Below, piece by piece: positions 8,273-16,063 of a stretch of DNA of 64,000 nucleotides. The stretch lies in contig JAEUPJ010000041.1 in the NCBI GenBank assembly GCA_016790285.1, positions 124,001-188,000 of the forward strand, written 5' to 3'. Origin of the DNA: Roseateles sp. (GTDB lineage Bacteria > Pseudomonadota > Gammaproteobacteria > Burkholderiales > Burkholderiaceae_C). The position numbers were made by a program, and so were the translations under genes. The stretch's first letter is position 1, and the number at the start of each line of letters is the position of its first letter. Under the pieces are notes generated by a model. That model was not told where the DNA came from, did not search any database, and was given only the letters and a program-made list of their open reading frames with translations.

Positions 8273-8503
8273 GGGCAGCAGAAGTGATCAAGATGGAGTT
8301 TAGGGGTCGGGTGCGGCCGGATGGCGTTTCGTGGCGGCCTGCAGGTGATTGAGGGCCGCCAAAAGCGAACTCGTGGAAACGATGGCTTGTGAGTGCCGGC
8401 AATCGTTAGCGTTCCCATCGTCACGCCTTGCGAGCGCTTGGTTTTGCTGCTGCCGCGGTGTCGCCAATTTGCCGCGCATGCTTACCGCCAGCACGAGATC
8501 CCC

Positions 8504-9604
8504 ATGCCATCACAACACTGCCCCCCCAAGCGAGCATTTGCTTCCTCCATCCAAGACTTCCTTGGCCTGGGCCGCATGCTGTCGATCGTGCTCGCGCTTT
8601 GGGCGGCCACGTGCGGCGCTCCGTCGCATGCGCAGGCATTGCAGAGCATCGCGTTCGAGCCTGCCATCGGCACGCTGAAGGCGACACCGACGGCGGGAGT
8701 TCTCTACGCGGGCGCGCTGGTCTACACCTTCAGCTACCCGACCACGGTGTCGTCGGGTTCCGTGTTCTACGGCTTGCCGCTCGGCTCCACGCGCAGGTTG
8801 CTCGCTGGCATGGCCAACCTATACATCGCCGCAACGGGTGCACCGATCTACACGCGAATTGCAGGTTCCGGCTGCCCCGTCAATACCAAAGGCGGGACTC
8901 AGCCGGCCATGGGGACTGACATCTCCGCGGTTTTTGCCTTCATGAACGCCATATGCACGTTCACGATCACACTGCCCGTCGTGATTACCAAAGATGCGGG
9001 CGCGGTGACGGGTGCCTTTCCAGGGACGCAGTTCCGGGCGTCAGCCACCACCCAGATGCCCTGCGGCGCCCAGACCGTCGGCTGGGTCGTCTGGTGGATT
9101 GAAGGTGGAGCCTGCCCTGCCTATTCCGCGCCAGGTACCGGAAGTGCCGTCCCGGGCTACCCCACCATTCCCTACGTGAACATCGGGTGCACGCTGTCTC
9201 CGGCTGTGTACACCGTGAACCTCCCGACTGCTGCGGCGACATCTCTGAACACTGCCGGTGCCTTCACGACGCCTCCCGTCCCGTTGAACATCACGTTCAC
9301 GGGCTGCGGCTGGTCCAACACGAGCATCCCATCGGTCGTTGCCAGTGCGACGTGGTCCTTCACGCCGATCGGCGCGGCGAACAACGCCATTGCCACCGGT
9401 ATCACGAACCTGGGCGTGCAGATCCTTGATCCGAATGGGAATCCCGTCGTCAACGGATCGACGACGACCCTCGGCACCGTGCTGCGCACGAGCCCGACGC
9501 TGACCAGCACCCACGGCGTGCGGTACATCGCCGTGGGAGGGGCTGCGGGTACCGGGAGCTTCACGAACGCCACCGCCACGTTCAACCTCTCCTACAACTG
9601 AAGG
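8504..9604 (+). CDS. Fimbrial-adhesin-like secreted protein (pilin C-terminal domain)
   Basis: This secreted protein of about 366 residues has a long signal sequence (hydrophobic MLSIVLALWAATCGAPSHA). A first domain with cysteines is followed by a C-terminal domain (about 245-366) that looks like a chaperone-usher pilin fold: a conserved cysteine after the first strand, NLGVQILD, and a terminal aromatic-ended strand TATFNLSYN. The layout recalls two-domain tip adhesins of the FimH type. No chaperone or usher gene is in the window, so it may depend on machinery elsewhere. The ATG chosen gives a signal peptide; an earlier in-frame start at 8393 would add a non-signal-like extension. Codon use looks slightly less GC-biased than in its neighbours, which could suggest transfer. 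The exact role is unknown. Confidence 0.65.
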
Positions 9605-9685
9605 CATCGAACGCAGCCTTGACGGGCGTCGCTGCCACGCGATGCCCGTGATGCTGCGCGATGTGGCCAGAGGGCGCGAGGCCGG

Positions 9686-10822
9686 TCACAACCTCGTGAA
9701 CTTGATCCAATTCACGTTCCACCCGCCGCGCGGCGCGAACACGCCCACGTTGTAGGTGCCCGCATTGATGTTCACCGTGTGCGAGATCGTCGTCCAGTTC
9801 TGCCAGCCACCGGTGGCCGGCACGCCGAGCTGGCCGAGCTGGATCGTGCCGGCGTTCAGGTCCAGCGACAGCGTGCCGCCACTGGGGCTGGCCACGCGGT
9901 ACTCCACGCGGTAGTTGCCGCTGGTGGGGAAGTTGATGCTGTTGTAGGCCATCCAGTCGTTGGTATCGATCCAGCCGACATTCAGGCCCCCTTCCGAGCA
10001 GGCCTCGGTCTGCACGCCGGCCTGGGCACTGAAGGCCTCGGCTTCGATCTGGCGGGCCCACACGGGAGCGTAGACGCGCACGTAGTCCACGTGCATCTTG
10101 GCCGGCAGCGCGGCGGTGTTGACGTTGAAGCCCGGCCAGTTGCCACCGATGGCGAAGTTCAGCAGCAGGAAGAAGTCCTTCTGGAACTCGTCGGTGCCGT
10201 TCACGCCATTGGCGATGTTGACCTCGTGGTACTTGTTGCCGTCCACATACCAGCGGATGGCGTTGGTGTCCCACTCGACCGCGTACACATGCCAGTCGGT
10301 CACCGTGGTGGCGGTGTTGCCGCCGTACTGGGCGTACTGGTTGTTGTTGTCCTTCCAATGGATGGTGCCGTAGACGCGGTTCTCGTCGTTGACGTGCTCC
10401 ATCACGTCGATCTCGCCGGAGGCCGGCCAGCCGACCTGCGGCAGGTTGGCCCCCAGCATCCAGAACGCGGGCCACGCGCCCAGGAAGGACGGCAGCTTCA
10501 TGCGGGCCTCGATGCGGCCGAACTTGAAGGTCTTCAGGCCCTGCGTCTTCATGCGGGCCGACGTGTAGGCCATGCCGCCGAAGTTCTCGCGCCGGGCCGT
10601 GATGACGAGCGCGCCGTTCTCGATCGTGGCGTTCTCGCGCCGGTAGTACTGCAGTTCGTTGTTGCCCCAGCCGCCGGCGCCGGTCTCGAAGACCCAGTTC
10701 GGGCCGATGCTGCCGTTGAACTCGTCGCTCCAGACGAGCTGCCACTGGGCATGGGCGAGGCCAGTGGCGGCCATCAGGAGGCCCGCGAGGGCGGGCCGGA
10801 TCAGGGAAAGCAGTCGTTTCAT
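9686..10822 (-). CDS. Secreted GH16 beta-1,3-glucanase (laminarinase-type) with CBM6-like domain
   Basis: This 378-residue secreted glucanase has a signal peptide (1-25, ending AHA) and a GH16 domain (about 27-250). The active site is GEIDVMEH, giving nucleophile E137, D139 and acid/base E142. The ExDxxE spacing with an extra residue is that of beta-1,3-glucanases rather than lichenases. A C-terminal CBM6-like beta-sandwich (about 255-378, with IEAEAFSAQAGV at its start) should bind beta-glucan. The start has a GGAGA ribosome site 7 bases upstream, and the longer in-frame start at 10900 would run through the operator. Two overlapping LacI-type sites lie 52-77 bases upstream, the same distance as at the TonB receptor. 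It probably releases oligosaccharides for that receptor. Confidence 0.93.
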   Translation of the reverse strand: MKRLLSLIRPALAGLLMAATGLAHAQWQLVWSDEFNGSIGPNWVFETGAGGWGNNELQYYRRENATIENGALVITARRENFGGMAYTSARMKTQGLKTFKFGRIEARMKLPSFLGAWPAFWMLGANLPQVGWPASGEIDVMEHVNDENRVYGTIHWKDNNNQYAQYGGNTATTVTDWHVYAVEWDTNAIRWYVDGNKYHEVNIANGVNGTDEFQKDFFLLLNFAIGGNWPGFNVNTAALPAKMHVDYVRVYAPVWARQIEAEAFSAQAGVQTEACSEGGLNVGWIDTNDWMAYNSINFPTSGNYRVEYRVASPSGGTLSLDLNAGTIQLGQLGVPATGGWQNWTTISHTVNINAGTYNVGVFAPRGGWNVNWIKFTRL

Positions 10823-10873
10823 GGGTTTGTCTCCAACAGGGGGTGGTGCTGCCTGCCGCCTGTGTCGGCGGCT

Positions 10874-10899
10874 TGAAAGCGCTTGCGAAAGCGCTTTCA
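10874..10899. promoter_or_regulatory. Double LacI-family operator, GH16-CBM6 gene
   Basis: Two overlapping copies, TGAAAGCGCTTGCG (10874-10887) and CGAAAGCGCTTTCA (10886-10899), lie 12 bases apart centre to centre. They start 52 bases upstream of the GH16 ATG, matching the spacing at the TonB receptor. Confidence 0.82.
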
Positions 10900-10972
10900 A
10901 GTGTGTCCGCAGAGAACCCGGGTGGGCAACCCGGGTCTGTGCCCGAACGCAGGGACGGGGGAACCCTGGGGC

Positions 10973-11004
10973 GGCGCGCGGCCACCGGGCGGTCGCCGCG
11001 CGCC
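10973..11004. terminator. GC-rich hairpin after the GH18 gene
   Basis: A perfect 10-bp stem (GGCGCGCGGC and GCCGCGCGCC) with a 12-base loop lies directly downstream of the GH18 stop at 11016. There is no T-run, so it may be a weak or Rho-assisted terminator or an mRNA-end stabiliser. Confidence 0.5.
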
Positions 11005-11015
11005 GGGTGGCCGGC

Positions 11016-12629
11016 TCAGGGCAGCGCGTTGAGCGCGTTGCGCACGCTGCGCGAGAACGCCAGGCCGTCCTTCTTGTCCCAGTTGATGGACCAGGTCATC
11101 ACGCCGCGCAGCGTGGGGTAGGGCGTTGCCGGCTTGATGGCGCCGCATTGGGTCAGGCGGGTCAGGCAGTTCAGCGCGGCCGTGATGGTGGCCACGCTCG
11201 CCTGCCCGGTGTTGGCCGAGGACGGCCCGGACGGCAGCCCGAACGCCACCTGGTCGGGCCGCAAGCCGCGGAAGACATAGGGCCCGCTGCCGTTGTTGGT
11301 CGTGAAGCCCTCGATGAGCATGCGGCTGGCGGCCACGAGCATGTCGGCGCTGCCTTCGGCCAGCCCCGCGGTCGAGTAGGGCGTGTAGACGGCGCCATTG
11401 TTGTAGTACTGCACGTGCAGCACGCTGAGCTCGTCGCGCAGGCCGTCGATCAGGGGCAGGTAGGCGCCCCAGATGCCCCCGTAGGCGACGTAGCCGCCCT
11501 GCACATAAGGGTGCTCCGGCGCCATCGACAGGTAGAAGCCGCTGCCCAGGCGGGCCTTGAGCTGCTTCACCGCGGTGACGAGGTTGCCCACCACCGGCGC
11601 GCCTGCGGTGACGCCTGCGCCGCTCTCGAGGTCGATGTCGATGCCGTCGAAGCCGTACTTGCGCAGGATGGCTTCCACGCTGTTCACAAAGTTGGCGACC
11701 TGCGTGGCGTTGGTCAGCGTGACCGTGCCGTTCTGCCCGCCGAAGGACAGCACCACTTTCTTGCCCTTGGCGCGCGCCGCGGCGATGTCGGCGATGAAGC
11801 GCGCCTCGCCACCGGAGCCGCCGTCGAGGTTGAAGGTGATGTTGCCGTTGCCGCCGTCGTCGGCGAAGGCCACGACGATGACGTCGTAGTCCGCCGGCAC
11901 CTCGCTGATCGGGAAGGTCGGCCCGGACGGGTTGGTGAAGTTGTGCCAGTAGCCGATGAGCTGGTGCTTGCCGGGCGACGGTGACGGGGCTGGCGACGGT
12001 GAAGGAGAGGGTGACGGCGAAGGCGAGGGGCTGGGCGACGGCGTCGGGGCCGGGGTGGGCGCAGGCGTGGGGGCTGGCGTCGGGGCGGGTGACGGTGCGC
12101 CGCCGCAGGCGCCTTGCGATGTCCACGGCTGCCCGCTGCCGGCGGGGCCGCTGCTGGTGGCGGGGTCGTTGCCCTGCGTCCACCAGTTGGCCTTGTAGTT
12201 GGTGCTGGCCTTGCTGGCGATCTGGCCGCCGGTGTAGGCGGTGCCGCTGGACCAGGCTGGCGCGCAGTTGCCGCTGGGGGCCGGGGCGGGCGTCGGGGCG
12301 GGCGTGGGCGCCGGGGTCGGCGTCGGCGTGGGTGCCGGGGTGGGTGCCGGGGTGGGTGCTGGCGTCGGTGCCGGCGCAGGCCCGGAGGCGGCGCCGATGT
12401 CGGTCCACAGCGACGCGTTGGTGGGGTTCCAGCCGGTGCTGGCGTAGTCGGTCTGGTTGACCAGCGCGCGGTAGAGCCGGCCGTTGAAGTTCACGACCGT
12501 GCCGGCCGTGTAGTAGGTGTCGGGCTGCCAGGCCGGGTAGCTCTGGGCCAGGGCAGGTTGCGACAGCAGCAGGGCGCCGGCGAGCAGCCAGGGGCTGGCC
12601 GCGCGCGGCAGGGGTGGGCGCGAGATCAT
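11016..12629 (-). CDS. Secreted GH18 chitinase with two chitin-binding modules
   Basis: This 537-residue secreted enzyme has a signal peptide (1-29) and a CBM5/12-like chitin-binding module (about 30-80, rich in Trp/Tyr). A Pro/Ala/Thr linker (83-118), a second CBM5/12-like module (120-175), a second Pro/Ser/Thr linker (179-219) and a GH18 domain (about 221-537) follow. The catalytic signature is DGIDIDLE with acid E335; the SxGG motif is SFGG (about 295-298). GH18 enzymes cut chitin with substrate-assisted retention. It lies 85 bases behind a second chitinase whose binding modules are nearly identical in DNA. A GGAGA-type site precedes the ATG. No GAAAGCGCTTTC palindrome lies close to this gene, so it may follow another regulator. 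Confidence 0.93.
   Translation of the reverse strand: MISRPPLPRAASPWLLAGALLLSQPALAQSYPAWQPDTYYTAGTVVNFNGRLYRALVNQTDYASTGWNPTNASLWTDIGAASGPAPAPTPAPTPAPTPAPTPTPTPAPTPAPTPAPAPSGNCAPAWSSGTAYTGGQIASKASTNYKANWWTQGNDPATSSGPAGSGQPWTSQGACGGAPSPAPTPAPTPAPTPAPTPSPSPSPSPSPSPSPSPAPSPSPGKHQLIGYWHNFTNPSGPTFPISEVPADYDVIVVAFADDGGNGNITFNLDGGSGGEARFIADIAAARAKGKKVVLSFGGQNGTVTLTNATQVANFVNSVEAILRKYGFDGIDIDLESGAGVTAGAPVVGNLVTAVKQLKARLGSGFYLSMAPEHPYVQGGYVAYGGIWGAYLPLIDGLRDELSVLHVQYYNNGAVYTPYSTAGLAEGSADMLVAASRMLIEGFTTNNGSGPYVFRGLRPDQVAFGLPSGPSSANTGQASVATITAALNCLTRLTQCGAIKPATPYPTLRGVMTWSINWDKKDGLAFSRSVRNALNALP
12391..12475. repeat. 85-bp segment identical to 14216-14300
   Basis: This segment codes for part of the first chitin-binding module of the downstream chitinase and is base-for-base identical to the matching segment of the upstream chitinase, including third codon positions. 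This points to recent duplication or gene conversion. Confidence 0.9.
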
Positions 12630-12647
12630 GGGCGTCTCCAGGACGAT

Positions 12648-12678
12648 GGAAAAGGCCGCCGCACCCGGGGTGCGGCGG
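12648..12678 (-). terminator. Terminator-like hairpin between the two chitinase genes
   Basis: On the minus strand an 11-bp stem (CCGCCGCACCC with GGGTGCGGCGG) with a one-base loop is followed by CCTTTTCC. It lies 38 bases upstream of the second chitinase start and 37 bases past the first chitinase stop. It may be the terminator of the first gene or an attenuator of the second. Confidence 0.65.
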
Positions 12679-12685
12679 CGGGCGG

Positions 12686-12704
12686 GGCCTGAGCGGCTCA
12701 GGCC
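12686..12704. terminator. Perfect 9-bp hairpin after the first chitinase
   Basis: GGCCTGAGC and GCTCAGGCC pair perfectly around a single base, 11 bases past the stop at 12715. Together with the next hairpin it forms a tandem pair. There is no T-run of its own. Confidence 0.5.
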
Positions 12705-12714
12705 GTGCGTGGCA

Positions 12715-14457
12715 TCACTTCCACGGCGCGTTCTGCAGCGCCGGGTCGTCCACGAGGTTCAACAGGCCGGCGGCCTTTTTGCCGATGCTGCCGGGCGAGG
12801 CCAGCGGCGCGCTGCCGCAGCTGCCGGAGGCCGTCTTGAGGGCCTGCCACAGCATGGCGCCGTCACGCGGGTTGCGGTTGGCCAGCGTGCTGGTCGTCAC
12901 CGCGTTCAGGTAGCGTTCCACCGAGTAGGGCTGGTTGATGTTCGCGCCGTAGCTGTTCTGCAGGATGACCGAACCCGTGCACTGCGCGTCGGCGTTGTTC
13001 ACCACCAGCTGCCCGCCGGCCCAGCCTTCGGGCGCGGTCTCGAAACCGATGGACACGATGGTGCTGCTCGGGAAGAGCTGGCGGTACTGCTTCCAGGCGG
13101 TCACGCCGTCGTAGTGCTCGAAGCGGGCGTCGTAGCTCATGATGTTCACGAGGTCGAAGGCCGACTTCAGCGCCGGGTAGCTGTTGACGAGCTGGCGCTC
13201 CAGGCCGGCCTTGCCACCCCAGTAGCTCACGCCCACGCCCGCGCATTGCGCGTCGTTGGCGGTGGCACCGGTGCAGTCCGCGCCGGTGGACCAGGCGGCC
13301 ACGGTCAGGATGCGCCCGCCGCCGGCCAGGTCCACCGCCTTGCGCATGGCCTTCACGGCGCCGGCGTAGCCGTCCAGGCCTTCGATCTCGAAGTCCACGT
13401 CCAGGCCGTCAAAGCCCACGTCTTTCATGATGTTGGCCAGCGCCGTGATGGTCGGCCCGCTGCCGGCGTGGCCTTCGGCGGCCAGCGTGCCCCAGCTGTT
13501 GTAGGTGGCGCCGCCCACGGCCAGGATGACCTTGATGTTGCGGGCGTGCAGCACGTCGATGGCCGCCTTGATGTCCGAGGGCCGGCCGTTGAAGTTGATG
13601 CCGGTGCCCGACCAGTTGTTGGCCGCCATGCCGCCCCAGCTGAAGTTGGGTTGCGCGAACGCCGCCACCACGTGGGTGTAGTTGGCCGGGATGCGCGCGA
13701 AGTTGCTGGCCTGGAAGACCTGGTTCATGGTCTTGCCGGTGGCATCGAACCAGTTGTCGCTCCAGCTCGGGTAGTAGACCGTGTAGGCGCGGCCGTTCTG
13801 GTTGGCCGACTTGGCGGCCGGGTCGCTCAGGCCCGGGGCGGGTGCGGGTGACGGGGCCGGGGAGGGCGACGGGGACGGGGACGGGCTGGGGGAAGGCGAC
13901 GGGGACGGAGACGGGGACGGAGACGGGGAAGGCGACGGCCCCGTGGTGCAGGCGCCTTGCGACGTCCACGGCTGGCCGCTGCCCACCGGGCCGTTGTTGG
14001 TGGCGGGGTCGTTGCCCTGCGTCCACCAGTTGGCCTTGTAGTTGGTGGTGCCCTTGCTGGCGATGGTGCCGCCGCTGTAGGCCGTGGCGCTGGACCAGAC
14101 CGGCGCGCAGGTGCCGCTGGGGGCGGGTGATGGAGAGGGGGACGGCGTCGGCGCCGGGGTGGGCGCGGGGGTCGGAGCCGGCGTGGGGGCGGGCGAAGGC
14201 GCCGGGCCCGAGGCCGCGCCGATGTCGGTCCACAGCGACGCGTTGGTGGGGTTCCAGCCGGTGCTGGCGTAGTCGGTCTGGTTGACCAGCGCGCGGTAGA
14301 CGCGGCCCTGGTAGGTCACGACGGTGCCGGCCGTGTAGTAGACGTCGGGCGCCCACGTCGGGTAGGTCTGGGCGCCGGCGCTGAGGGCGAAGGCGGCGGC
14401 GGAGATGGCGGCGAGGCGACGCAATTGGTGCATCGGGATGCGGGTGGGCTGCTTCAT
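12715..14457 (-). CDS. Secreted GH18 chitinase with two chitin-binding modules
   Basis: This 580-residue secreted enzyme has a signal peptide (1-29, ending AGA) and a CBM5/12-like module (about 31-82). A Pro/Ala/Thr/Ser linker (83-115), a second CBM5/12-like module (117-170), a long Ser-Pro linker (173-209) and a GH18 domain (about 224-580) follow. The catalytic signature is DGLDVDFE with E357; the SxGG motif appears as AVGG (about 313-316). The GH18 domain differs clearly from that of the neighbour, while the binding modules are nearly identical, so the modules were copied and the catalytic domains come from different subfamilies. The start has an AGGA ribosome site; longer in-frame ATGs at 14478 and 14526 lack a signal-peptide-like beginning. 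The two enzymes probably attack chitin in complementary ways. Confidence 0.93.
   Translation of the reverse strand: MKQPTRIPMHQLRRLAAISAAAFALSAGAQTYPTWAPDVYYTAGTVVTYQGRVYRALVNQTDYASTGWNPTNASLWTDIGAASGPAPSPAPTPAPTPAPTPAPTPSPSPSPAPSGTCAPVWSSATAYSGGTIASKGTTNYKANWWTQGNDPATNNGPVGSGQPWTSQGACTTGPSPSPSPSPSPSPSPSPSPSPSPSPSPAPSPAPAPGLSDPAAKSANQNGRAYTVYYPSWSDNWFDATGKTMNQVFQASNFARIPANYTHVVAAFAQPNFSWGGMAANNWSGTGINFNGRPSDIKAAIDVLHARNIKVILAVGGATYNSWGTLAAEGHAGSGPTITALANIMKDVGFDGLDVDFEIEGLDGYAGAVKAMRKAVDLAGGGRILTVAAWSTGADCTGATANDAQCAGVGVSYWGGKAGLERQLVNSYPALKSAFDLVNIMSYDARFEHYDGVTAWKQYRQLFPSSTIVSIGFETAPEGWAGGQLVVNNADAQCTGSVILQNSYGANINQPYSVERYLNAVTTSTLANRNPRDGAMLWQALKTASGSCGSAPLASPGSIGKKAAGLLNLVDDPALQNAPWK
14216..14300. 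repeat. 85-bp segment identical to 12391-12475
   Basis: Partner copy, in the first chitin-binding module of the upstream chitinase. A further run of about 50 identical bases joins the second modules (near 12170 and 14010). Confidence 0.9.
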
Positions 14458-14486
14458 GAGTCGGTCCTGTGCGGGCATGGGCTCGT

Positions 14487-14524
14487 GGAAAAGGCTGCCG
14501 CTCCCCGGGTCTTCGAGGGGGAGC
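14487..14524 (-). terminator. Hairpin plus CCTTTTCC in the chitinase 5' leader
   Basis: On the minus strand GCTCCCC and GGGGAGC form a stem with an 11-base loop, followed after five bases by CCTTTTCC. It lies 43 bases before the chitinase ATG. No gene upstream on this strand needs a terminator here, so an attenuator or structured leader is more likely. Confidence 0.5.
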
Positions 14525-14565
14525 AACGGCCGCGGCGGCCCGCCTCTCCGTGCGGGCTCTAGGAG

Positions 14566-14633
14566 CTGGTTTCAACTGGTATGCATCCAGTTTGCGACTG
14601 CTACCACCTCTTGAATACCACTTTGCAAACCAG
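14566..14633. promoter_or_regulatory. Nested TGGT/ACCA dyads between chitinase and transporter operons
   Basis: The 337-base divergent gap 14458-14794 holds a nested dyad. CTGGTTT (14566) pairs with AAACCAG (14627), and TGGTAT (14577) pairs with ATACCA (14615). Inside lies the 19-base dyad AACTGG-N7-CCAGTT (14574-14592). The half-site recalls the GntR/DasR site ACTGGTCTAGACCAGT, with one extra spacer base. It may be the control site of the chitinase genes. The rest of the gap shows the leader hairpin and the LacI site. Confidence 0.5.
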
Positions 14634-14773
14634 CCGCCGCCGCGTCACGGGGAGAAACCCGGGGTTATGGTGTCAAAACGTAGCGGCATGGCCTCGATGG
14701 GCGTCACCGAGCCTTCGCGCCCGATGGGCCTAGGGTTTGTGCTGCTGGGGCGCCGGACGGCTTCACGCACAAT

Positions 14774-14791
14774 CTTGAAAGCGCTTTCAAG
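14774..14791. promoter_or_regulatory. LacI-family operator over the start of the transporter operon
   Basis: CTTGAAAGCGCTTTCAAG is a perfect 18-base palindrome ending three bases before the ATG of the binding-protein gene. It covers the place of the ribosome site, so the gene has only a weak Shine-Dalgarno sequence. A repressor here would act as a roadblock just after the promoter. Confidence 0.85.
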
Positions 14792-14794
14792 ACC

Positions 14795-16063
14795 ATGCCA
14801 GACTCCTTCACCTTCCCCCGCCGTCACCTGCTCGCCGCCGCCTTCGGCAGCGCCGCGGGCCTGGCGCATGGCAAGACGGAGCAGCCGCTGACCGTGGCCG
14901 CCTTCCCGCTGGTGGACGTCATCGCCAAGGACCTGCTCAAGGGCTGGTCCGCACGCCACCCGGAGGTGCGCACCCAGGTCATCAGCCGCCAGTACGACGA
15001 CCACCACACCGCCATGACCACGGCGCTGTCCACGTCCGGGCACCTGCCCGACGTCATCGCGCTGGAGACGAGCTACCTGGGCCGCTTCTCGCTGGGCACG
15101 GGCCTGGAGGACCTGTCCGCGCCCGCGTTCGGTGCCGAGCAGTTTCGCGACCGCTTCGTGCCGTTTGCCATCGACACCGCCCGCAACCGCGAGGGCCGCA
15201 TCGTCGCCATGCCCACCGACATCGGGCCGGGGTCGCTCTTCTACCGCCATGACCTGCTCGCGCAGGCGGGCCTGCAGGAGCGCGACCTGACGGCCTCGTG
15301 GGAGAGCTACGTGGAGGCCGGCGCCCAGCTCAAGGCGCGCACCGGGGCCTACCTCATCGGCGACGTGCGGCTGCTCAAGGATGTCATCGTGCGCGGCGGC
15401 ACGCCCGCGGGCGAAGGGCAGTTCTTCGACAACCAGCAGCGCCCGCAGATCACCTCGCCGCGTTTCGTGCGGGCCTTCGAGCTGGCGCGCAAGGTGCGCA
15501 AGCTGGGCCTGGATGCGCGCGTGGAGGTGTGGTTCAACGACTGGGCCGAGATGCTCAAGCGCGGGCGCCTGGCCACCGAGATCTCGGGCGGCTGGATGGC
15601 CGGCCAGATGGCCAACTGGGTCGCACCCGGCACGGCGGGCAAGTGGCGCGTGGCGCAGCTGCCCGAGAACACCTTCTGCTCCTACGGCGGCACCTACTAC
15701 GCCATCCCGCGGCGCTCCGCGCCCGAGAAGAAGCAGCTCGCCTGGCAGCTCATCCAGGAGCTCACGCTCGACCGCCAGCGCCAGCTCGACGCCTTCCGCG
15801 CGCAGGACGCCTTCCCCGCGCTGCTCGCCGCGCAGGAAGACCCCTTCTTCGAGCAGCCCGTGCCCTTCCTGGGCGGGCAGCAGGCGCGCGTGCTGTGGCG
15901 CGAGGCCGCGCGGCGCATCCCCGTCGTGAAGATGCACCGCCAGCACAAGTTCGCCGACGAGGTCATCAACGCCGAGCTCGACAACGTGCTCGAGTACGGC
16001 AAGCCCATCCCCCAGGCGCTGGAAGACGCCCAGGCCCTGCTGCTGCACCGCGCCAACCGATGA
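14795..16063 (+). CDS. Sugar ABC transporter substrate-binding protein (family 1)
   Basis: This 422-residue periplasmic binding protein has a Tat-like signal (FPRRHLLAAAFGSAAG, about 8-23) ending near LAHG. The body shows family-1 sugar-binding features such as LPDVIALE and the late SGGWMAGQMANW segment. It delivers oligosaccharides to the two permeases that follow; its TGA overlaps the first permease ATG. The perfect LacI-type palindrome directly before the start places this operon under the local regulator. No ATPase is in the operon. The likely cargo is a beta-glucan oligosaccharide, judged from the GH1 and GH16 genes downstream. The in-frame ATG is the only reasonable start, although its ribosome site is weak. 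Confidence 0.92.
   Translation: MPDSFTFPRRHLLAAAFGSAAGLAHGKTEQPLTVAAFPLVDVIAKDLLKGWSARHPEVRTQVISRQYDDHHTAMTTALSTSGHLPDVIALETSYLGRFSLGTGLEDLSAPAFGAEQFRDRFVPFAIDTARNREGRIVAMPTDIGPGSLFYRHDLLAQAGLQERDLTASWESYVEAGAQLKARTGAYLIGDVRLLKDVIVRGGTPAGEGQFFDNQQRPQITSPRFVRAFELARKVRKLGLDARVEVWFNDWAEMLKRGRLATEISGGWMAGQMANWVAPGTAGKWRVAQLPENTFCSYGGTYYAIPRRSAPEKKQLAWQLIQELTLDRQRQLDAFRAQDAFPALLAAQEDPFFEQPVPFLGGQQARVLWREAARRIPVVKMHRQHKFADEVINAELDNVLEYGKPIPQALEDAQALLLHRANR

Noticed and set aside
8273-8503. A terminator in the gap between the LacI gene and the adhesin-like gene
   Set aside because: A GGCGGCC/GGCCGCC pairing near 8335-8365 has its A/T run on the wrong side for the gene that would need it.
11950-14210. 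Short tandem repeats looking like a CRISPR or minisatellite array
   Set aside because: They encode the Pro-Ala-Thr and Ser-Pro linkers of the two chitinases in frame; no unique spacers exist.
14795-14800. A start further downstream for the binding-protein gene, because the palindrome covers the ribosome site
   Set aside because: The Tat-like signal needs the first ATG, and no better start with a ribosome site lies downstream.
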